Origin: Mangrovimicrobium sp048323675
Lineage (GTDB): Bacteria; Pseudomonadota; Gammaproteobacteria; Pseudomonadales; Halieaceae
Direction of reading: 5' to 3'
DNA: 64,000 nucleotides
Assembly (NCBI RefSeq): GCF_048323675.1
Contig: NZ_JBLWFK010000005.1
Span: 248,001-312,000, forward strand
The notes beneath the pieces are model-generated. The model searched no databases. It saw only the letters and a program-made list of their open reading frames with translations, and was not told where the DNA came from. Shown here piece after piece: positions 58,240 through 64,000 of this stretch; position 1 is the stretch's first letter, and the number at the start of each line of letters is the position of its first letter. A program made the position numbers and the translations under genes.

Positions 58240-60402
58240 ATGCAGCCAGTCACCCGCCTTCGTATCGCGATCGCCAGCGCCCTCGGCCTCAGCCTTGGCG
58301 CGACTCTGCCAGCGCATGCACAACTCGAGGAAGTCATCGTCACCGCCCAGAAGCGTGAGGAAAGTGCCCTGGAGGTACCGCTGTCCCTGGCCACCCTGTC
58401 CGGGGAGAACTTTACCTCCCTGTTCCAGGGCGGTGCCGACGTACGCGGCCTGTCCGCACATGTGCCGGGCCTCTATATCGAGTCGTCCAATGGCCGGGTT
58501 GCACCGCGATTCTACATCCGCGGGCTGGGTAATATCGACTTCGACCTTGCCGCCTCCCAACCGGTATCGGTGGTAATGGACGAAGTGGTGATGGAGAACG
58601 TGGTGCTGAAGAGCTTCCCGATCTTCGACATCGAGCAGGTGGAAGTCCTGCGCGGTCCGCAGGGTTCCCTGTTCGGCCGCAATACCACGGCAGGTATCGT
58701 CAAGTTCGATTCGGTCAAACCCTCGCAGGAGTTCGACGCGAGCTTCCGCGTCGATGCGGGCTTTGACGACCTCGGCACGCTGAATTTCGAGGGCGCGGTG
58801 GGCGGGGGGCTCACTGACACCCTGTCCGGTCGATTGGCGGTGATGACCCAGAACCGCGACGACTGGATCGACAACGACTTCACGGGGGAAGAGGATGCGC
58901 TGGGTGGTTTCGAGGAGTATGCCGGCAAAGCCTGGCTGCTGTGGGAGCCCAGTGACAATTTCAGTGCCCTGCTCGGTGCGCACTACCGGGATCTCGACGG
59001 CACCTCGGCGATTTTCCGCGCCAATATCTTCGATCCGGGCAGCAATGACCTGAACCAGAACTACGACCGGGAGACGGTGTATTTCGACGAGGGTGACAAC
59101 AACCCGCAGGAATACGAGGGCAGCGGTTACAGCCTGAAACTGGATTACTCGCTGGAATCCATCGTGCTGACCTCTATCACCGCCTTCGAGGAAGCGGATG
59201 GACGCAGCCTGGGGGACATCGATGGCGGCTACGGCGCTTCCTACCTGCCCTACATGGGGCCGGGTTTTATTCCCTTTAATTCGCAGACCCAGGACTCCGC
59301 CGACGTCGAGCAGTTCACCCAGGAGTTCCGTGTCGCCAGTATCGGCGGCGAGAAATTCAACTGGCAGGTAGGCGCTTTCTACTTCGATTCCGATCTCGAT
59401 GTGGAGACCAAGCCCTTCTTCGTACCGCCGACCACGGTCACCCACGAGAACACCTCGTGGGCGGTATTTGGCCAGGGCGACTACGCGTTGACCGACCTCT
59501 GGACCCTGACCGCCGGTGTGCGGTACACCGACGACGACAAGGATTTCACCGCCCCCGGTTACAAGGTGGGCGCCGATGACCAGCAGTGGAGTGGCGATGT
59601 CGCCCTCTCCTTTGCCCTCACCGATACCTCCCTGGTCTGGGGCAAGATCGGCACCGGATTCCGCGCACCGACCATCCAGGGTCGCGACGTCGCCTTCGGC
59701 GCAGCACCCTCGGTAGCGGATTCGGAGACCATTACCTCCTTTGAGCTGGGCTACAAGGCTCAGTACGGCGACAGCTTGCGGGTCAACTCCGCGCTGTTCT
59801 ATTACGAAGTCGAGGACATGCAGTTCACCGCGGTGGGCGGCCTGGACAACAGCATCCAGCTGATCAACGCCGACCAGGGTACCGGTATGGGCGCGGAGAT
59901 CGACGTCGAGTGGCAGCCGCTGGAAAACCTGATGCTGACCTTCGGCGCGGCCTACGCCGACACCGAGATCGAGGACAACACCCTGCGTGTCGGCGGTTGT
60001 GGCAGCGGCATGTGCACCATCACCAATCCGGTGGATGCGAACGGTTTCGTGCTGATCGACGGCAACCCCTTCCCCAACGCACCGGAAACCACTTTCAACT
60101 TCACCCTCAGCTACTCCTACCCGCTGACCAACGCGGATGAGCTGTTCTTCTACACCGACTGGGCCTACCAGGGCGACACCCAGATCTTCCTCTACGAGGC
60201 CAAGGAGTTCGTTACCGACGGCCAGTACGAGGGCGGTGTGCGCGCTGGCTACCGGCTGAAGGACGGCGGCTGGGAGGTTGCGCTGTTTGGACGTAACATT
60301 ACCGACGAGGAAAATGTGCAGGGCGCCATCGACTTCAACAACCTGACCGGCTTCACCAACGAGCCGCGGGTGTTCGGGGTCTCGGTCGCCGCGCGTTACT
60401 GA
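58240..60402 (+). CDS. TonB-dependent receptor (nucleoside locus)
   Basis: Outer-membrane receptor of 720 residues from ATG 58240 with GGGAG seven bases upstream. Signal peptide LRIAIASALGLSLGATLPAH ends near AHA; then a TonB-box-like LEEVIVTAQKREESALEVPL, typical of the OMR family in Sphingomonas-like and marine bacteria. Plug: APRFYIRGLGNIDFDLAASQ, FDIEQVEVLRGPQGSLFGRN with TTAGIVKF. The barrel ends RVFGVSVAARY with the terminal aromatic. It is followed after 26 nt by a purine nucleoside permease gene, which makes nucleosides or related compounds the best guess for cargo. No STN domain. Confidence 0.92.
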   Translation: MQPVTRLRIAIASALGLSLGATLPAHAQLEEVIVTAQKREESALEVPLSLATLSGENFTSLFQGGADVRGLSAHVPGLYIESSNGRVAPRFYIRGLGNIDFDLAASQPVSVVMDEVVMENVVLKSFPIFDIEQVEVLRGPQGSLFGRNTTAGIVKFDSVKPSQEFDASFRVDAGFDDLGTLNFEGAVGGGLTDTLSGRLAVMTQNRDDWIDNDFTGEEDALGGFEEYAGKAWLLWEPSDNFSALLGAHYRDLDGTSAIFRANIFDPGSNDLNQNYDRETVYFDEGDNNPQEYEGSGYSLKLDYSLESIVLTSITAFEEADGRSLGDIDGGYGASYLPYMGPGFIPFNSQTQDSADVEQFTQEFRVASIGGEKFNWQVGAFYFDSDLDVETKPFFVPPTTVTHENTSWAVFGQGDYALTDLWTLTAGVRYTDDDKDFTAPGYKVGADDQQWSGDVALSFALTDTSLVWGKIGTGFRAPTIQGRDVAFGAAPSVADSETITSFELGYKAQYGDSLRVNSALFYYEVEDMQFTAVGGLDNSIQLINADQGTGMGAEIDVEWQPLENLMLTFGAAYADTEIEDNTLRVGGCGSGMCTITNPVDANGFVLIDGNPFPNAPETTFNFTLSYSYPLTNADELFFYTDWAYQGDTQIFLYEAKEFVTDGQYEGGVRAGYRLKDGGWEVALFGRNITDEENVQGAIDFNNLTGFTNEPRVFGVSVAARY

Positions 60403-60428
60403 GTATTGCCAGCAGTCGGAGTTGTTGC

Positions 60429-61484
60429 ATGAAGCAGTTGTTAGTGGCGGTAGCGCTGTGGGGTTTCCTGTCGCCCGCGGTTTTCGCGGCGGAAACCCCG
60501 CTGCCGGTGAAGGTGGTGGTCGTGACCATGTTCGAAACCGGGGAGGATACGGGCGACAAGGCGGGCGAGTTCCAGCGCTGGAAGGAACGCCAGAAGCTGG
60601 ATACCGTTTACCCGGCCCCCTTCATGCACCACGACATCATGGCCAACACCGAGACCGGCGTGATCGGTATCGTCACCGGGATGGGTACCGCCAATTCCGC
60701 CGCCAGTGTCATGGCGCTGGGTCTCGATCCGCGTTTCGACCTGCGCCACGCCTACTGGCTGGTGGCGGGCATTTCCGGTTTCGACCCCAACGATGCCTCG
60801 CTCGGCTCAGTGGCCTGGGCGCGTTTTCTGGTGGATGGCGATCTTGCCCATGAGATCGATACCCGGGAGAAGCCGGCCGACTGGCCCGATGGCTATTTCC
60901 CCCTGTTCAGCCAGGGTCCCGACGACCAGGAGCGCCTGTCCTACAGCCTGGGCGAAGTGTTCGAGCTCAACGGCGCCCTCCTCGAATGGGCCTTCCAGCT
61001 CACCGAGGATACGCCCCTGCAGGACGACCCTTCGCTGGCGGCGACCCGCAAGCTCTATGTCGATTACCCGGTGGCCCAGCGCAAACCCTTTGTCCTGGTG
61101 GGCGACCAGCTTGCCGCGATGACCTTCTGGCACGGCAAACTGCTTAATGACTGGGCCAATCGCTGGGTCGACTACTGGACCCGCGGCGAGGGCGAATTCG
61201 TCAGCTCGGCGATGGAGGACACCGGTACCCTGCAGTCACTGAGCTACCTCGATGCAGCCGGCAAGGTCGACAAAAGCCGGGTACTGGTGCTGCGCACCGC
61301 TTCCAACTTCACCATGCCGCCGCCCGGCATTTCCGCCGCGGACTACCTGCGCCAGGAACAACACGACAGCTACGCTGGTCTCGATGCCTCACTGGAAAAT
61401 GCCTACCGGGTAGGCAGCAAAGTAGTGGACACCCTGGTGGAGGGCTGGGATCGGTATCGCGATACAGCGCCGGCAGCAAAATAG
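60429..61484 (+). CDS. Purine nucleoside permease (NUP) family protein
   Basis: Secreted protein of the NUP family (PF06516), 351 residues, first known from a yeast purine nucleoside transporter and structurally related to nucleoside phosphorylases. A signal peptide (MKQLLVAVALWGFLSPAVFA) is followed by KVVVVTMFETGEDTGDKAGE with FQRWKER, TGVIGIVTGMGTANSAASVM, ARHAYWLVAGISGFDP-like LVAGISGFDPNDASLGSVAW, and FVSSAMEDTGTLQSLSYLD; all are family blocks. It is probably periplasmic in this Gram-negative context. It lies in an operon with the TonB receptor upstream; a terminator follows at 61494. Binding, hydrolysis or transport of nucleosides are all possible. Confidence 0.88.
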   Translation: MKQLLVAVALWGFLSPAVFAAETPLPVKVVVVTMFETGEDTGDKAGEFQRWKERQKLDTVYPAPFMHHDIMANTETGVIGIVTGMGTANSAASVMALGLDPRFDLRHAYWLVAGISGFDPNDASLGSVAWARFLVDGDLAHEIDTREKPADWPDGYFPLFSQGPDDQERLSYSLGEVFELNGALLEWAFQLTEDTPLQDDPSLAATRKLYVDYPVAQRKPFVLVGDQLAAMTFWHGKLLNDWANRWVDYWTRGEGEFVSSAMEDTGTLQSLSYLDAAGKVDKSRVLVLRTASNFTMPPPGISAADYLRQEQHDSYAGLDASLENAYRVGSKVVDTLVEGWDRYRDTAPAAK

Positions 61485-61493
61485 GTTTGCCCT

Positions 61494-61531
61494 GCCGGGC
61501 GCGGTTGAGCAGTTGCCCGGCCTTTTCCTTT
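61494..61531 (+). terminator. Rho-independent terminator
   Basis: GCCGGGC (61494-61500) pairs with GCCCGGC (61515-61521), 14-nt loop, followed by CTTTTCCTTT. It lies 9 nt after the NUP stop and before the convergent nasA stop. Confidence 0.7.
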
Positions 61532-61545
61532 CACACCCGCGCGCC

Positions 61546-64000
61546 TCAGGCAGCGTGTTCGGCAGTTTCCCGGGCCAACAGGTCCCGCAACTCCGGGACG
61601 CAGGAGCCGCACTGGGTACCACAGCGCAATTCCTTGCCCAGCGCCTCCAGCGATTGCGCGCCCGCGGCGATGGCTCTGCAGATCTGGGCCTCCCCCACTT
61701 CCCAGCAGCTGCAGACCAGGCGTCCCGTTGATTCGGCGTCGGGGCTGAATCCCGCGAGGTAGTTGTGTACTTCCCCGCCGGCCAGTTGCTCGCCGCCCAG
61801 GGCGGACATCCAGCTGCGTTCTGGCAGGCACTCGCGCTGGCCGTGTAGAAACAGGGCGTACTCGATACGGCCGTCCCGGTGGCCCAGTTCGCGATAATCG
61901 CCGCGTGCGGCATCCTCATAGGTCGCGATGTCCACCGTGGCGGCACTGAGTTGCGGCTGCAGGGCCGCGTAGATCGCCGCGGGGCTGGCGCCGTCGGCAA
62001 GCAGGGTGAGGTAGCCACCGGCTACCGCGATGCGCGACCAGTAACCCAGGTCCCCTGGATGGTACTGACGGCGGGAAAACAGCAAGCCCCAGCTGGCGGC
62101 GTTGACCGGCAGCATCCGCGCCCCCGCAAACTTCGACTGCGGCTGGCCGGAGTGCGGATCGGTCACCGCGGGTATCAGCCCGCTGGCGCGGGCCTCGCCG
62201 GCGAACTGTCCGCTCCAGTGAATGGGGACGAAACTCTGCCCGGGGGCGATGCCCGGATCCAGCGTGGCAATGCCGATCACCCGGCCCTGCTCGTTTTCCA
62301 GTTGCACCAGGTCGCCGTCGGCAAACCCCGCATTGGCTGCATCTTCCGGGTTGACCGCGATACTGAAAAAATCCCGGTGCTGGGACAGGCGCGGAACCCG
62401 GCCGGTACGGGTCATGGTGTGCCACTGGTCGCGCAGGCGACCGGTATTCACCAGCAGGCCTTCGGCGACCGGCAACTCTGGTGTCACCGCGACCAGGCGG
62501 GCGCGACCGGAGGGGGTGGAAAAACGGCCGTCGGCGAACGGCTCAGGCCGGCCGCCCCCCGCGGGCAGGGGCCAGCGCAGGGGCGCCATGTCGGCGTAGT
62601 CGGTGTCGCTGATCCCGGCCAGTGCGCTGATATCGAAGGCGCGCTCGCCCCGGTTCTCGAACCCGGACAGGGCCGCGTGCTCGCGGAAGATATCCGCGGC
62701 ATTGCGGTAGGCAAATTCGGCTTCGAAGCCCAGCCGCTGCGCGACCTCGGTGACCATCCACCAGTCCGGCTTCGCCTCGCCGAGGGGCTCGACCAGTTGC
62801 CGCTGCCGGGACATGACCCGCTCCGAGTTGGTCACGGTACCTTCCTTTTCGCCCCAGGGCGCGGCCGGCAGCAACAGGTCGGCGAATTCCGCGGTATCGG
62901 TTTGCGCCGTGCAGTCGGAGACCACGACAAAATCGCAGCGCTGCAGGGCGCGGCGCACCATGGCGCTGTCCGGCAGGCTGACCGCGGGGTTGGTGGCCAT
63001 GATCCAGAGGAATTTGATCTCGCCGCGCTCTGCCGCCTCGAACAGTTCCACCGCCTTGAGCCCGGGTGCGCCCGCCATGTCGGTCGCGCCCCAGAAGCGC
63101 TGGACCCGGTCCACGTCCTGCGGGGCGAAATCCATGTGCGCGGCAAGCTGGTTGGCGAGCCCACCCACTTCGCGCCCGCCCATGGCGTTGGGTTGTCCGG
63201 TAATCGAGAAAGGCCCGGCACCGGGCTTGCCGATACGGCCGGTGGCAAGGTGACAGTTAATAATCGCGTTGCACTTGTCGGTGCCGGTAGCGGACTGCTT
63301 CACACCCTGGGAAAACATCGTCACGCTGCGTTCGTACTGTGTGAACCAGCGATAGAACTGCTCGATGTCGGCGGGTCGCAGGCCGGTTGCCGCGGCGACC
63401 TCACCTATTCCGATCCTGGCGCAGGCTGCGAGGGCTTCGCTGAAGCCTTCTGTATGCTGTTCAATGTAGGCTTGGTCGAGTGCACCTTTGTCCGCCAGGT
63501 ATTGCAGCAGGCCGCCGAACAGGAATGCGTCGGAGCCGGGCCGCAATTGCAGGTGCAGGTCGGCGCCGTCGCAACTTGCGGTGCGCCGGGGGTCGATGAC
63601 CACAATGCGCTTGTGCCTGCCCGCCTTGCGCGCCGCTTCCACCCGCTGGTACACCACCGGATGGGTCCAGGCGGCGTTGGAGCCGACCATCACCAGCAGC
63701 TCGCATTCCTCAACGTCGTTGTAGCTGCAGGGTACAACGTCCTCGCCAAAGGCCCGTTTGTGCGCGGCGACGGCGGAGGACATGCACAGGCGGGAATTGG
63801 TGTCGACATTGGCGCTGCCGAGAAATCCCTTCATCAGCTTGTTGGCAACGTAGTAATCCTCCGTCAGCAACTGGCCGGAAAGGTAAAACGCCACGGCGCC
63901 CGGCCCGTGGGTATCGCGGGTGTCGCGCAGGCGCTGGGTGAGGGTCGCCAGCGCGCTGTCCCAGTCGAGACGTTGGCCGTTCAGTTCCGGGTACAGGAGG
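61546..64000 (-). CDS. nasA: Assimilatory nitrate reductase catalytic subunit (partial, N-terminus outside window)
   Basis: Molybdopterin enzyme reducing nitrate to nitrite for assimilation; cytoplasmic. 817 residues are present and the reading frame stays open to the window edge, so only the N-terminal [4Fe-4S] region is missing. Blocks: VAFYLSGQLLTEDYYVANKL, NSRLCMSSAVAAHKRAFGED, MFSQGVKQSATGTDKCNAII, KFLWIMATNPAVSLPDS, and a C-terminal molydopterin dinucleotide domain (GRLRDQWHTMTRTGRVPRLS). The tail has a BFD-like [2Fe-2S] domain, LVCSCWEVGEAQICRAI and CGTQCGSCVPELRDLLA, typical of NasA and absent from NapA. nirBD and regulators would be expected to the right. Confidence 0.95.
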   Translation of the reverse strand, partial: LLYPELNGQRLDWDSALATLTQRLRDTRDTHGPGAVAFYLSGQLLTEDYYVANKLMKGFLGSANVDTNSRLCMSSAVAAHKRAFGEDVVPCSYNDVEECELLVMVGSNAAWTHPVVYQRVEAARKAGRHKRIVVIDPRRTASCDGADLHLQLRPGSDAFLFGGLLQYLADKGALDQAYIEQHTEGFSEALAACARIGIGEVAAATGLRPADIEQFYRWFTQYERSVTMFSQGVKQSATGTDKCNAIINCHLATGRIGKPGAGPFSITGQPNAMGGREVGGLANQLAAHMDFAPQDVDRVQRFWGATDMAGAPGLKAVELFEAAERGEIKFLWIMATNPAVSLPDSAMVRRALQRCDFVVVSDCTAQTDTAEFADLLLPAAPWGEKEGTVTNSERVMSRQRQLVEPLGEAKPDWWMVTEVAQRLGFEAEFAYRNAADIFREHAALSGFENRGERAFDISALAGISDTDYADMAPLRWPLPAGGGRPEPFADGRFSTPSGRARLVAVTPELPVAEGLLVNTGRLRDQWHTMTRTGRVPRLSQHRDFFSIAVNPEDAANAGFADGDLVQLENEQGRVIGIATLDPGIAPGQSFVPIHWSGQFAGEARASGLIPAVTDPHSGQPQSKFAGARMLPVNAASWGLLFSRRQYHPGDLGYWSRIAVAGGYLTLLADGASPAAIYAALQPQLSAATVDIATYEDAARGDYRELGHRDGRIEYALFLHGQRECLPERSWMSALGGEQLAGGEVHNYLAGFSPDAESTGRLVCSCWEVGEAQICRAIAAGAQSLEALGKELRCGTQCGSCVPELRDLLARETAEHAA

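Overview
The window is GC-rich, densely coded chromosomal DNA from a gammaproteobacterium. The gene content points to a marine heterotroph of the Cellvibrionales, possibly the Halieaceae (OM60/NOR5) group. Grounds are the tolC-yqiB-cpdA-parE neighbourhood, three TonB-dependent receptors, a DUF3094 gene, EpmB, a BioH-BioC fusion in a bio operon, and assimilatory nitrate reductase. The lineage is an inference from gene content. I found no tRNA, rRNA, CRISPR array, integrase or insertion sequence.

Layout. 1-4364: surface polysaccharide genes (rfbA partial, a GT4 glycosyltransferase, two methyltransferases, an alpha/alpha-toroid prenyltransferase-like protein). 4498-11466: waaA, tolC, yqiB, cpdA, parE, yceI. 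11574-13771: marC and a TPR sulfotransferase. 13863-22074: a TonB receptor, a small secreted protein, then an iron-type signalling set (ECF sigma, a tiny overlapping ORF, FecR, FecA-like transducer). 22151-27109: serA divergent from a D-2-hydroxyglutarate dehydrogenase-type oxidase, srkA, comF. 27188-31690: bioB-bioF-bioHC-bioD, the last three joined by ATGA overlaps. 31805-38575: acyl-CoA dehydrogenase, small membrane proteins, a 2OG-Fe(II) oxygenase, a DDN-type oxidoreductase and a Baeyer-Villiger-type flavoprotein. 38860-43807: a PhoX-like protein, epmB, an acyltransferase, puuB. 43934-50843: puuA, a repeat-built membrane protein, mtnA, small proteins, aroK, gcvT, an HNH nuclease. 50932-55485: EAL and HD-GYP proteins, a fumarylacetoacetase-family enzyme and a glutamine-amidotransferase-like protein. 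55759-61484: an apparent nucleoside scavenging locus (EamA transporter, secreted amidohydrolase, TonB receptor, purine nucleoside permease). 61546-64000: nasA, cut by the window end.

The most unusual structure is a family of six dispersed intergenic palindromic elements (23519, 25281, 40068, 40308, 49966, 55624). Four are 118-119 bp. They share a core with two small hairpins that loop at TCC, but each has its own pair of about 30-nt outer arms. The arms differ from copy to copy yet stay complementary within each copy. The mismatches are strongly biased to become G-U pairs in RNA from one strand only, which suggests selection on a transcript or a strand-specific duplication mechanism. I do not recognise the family as described.
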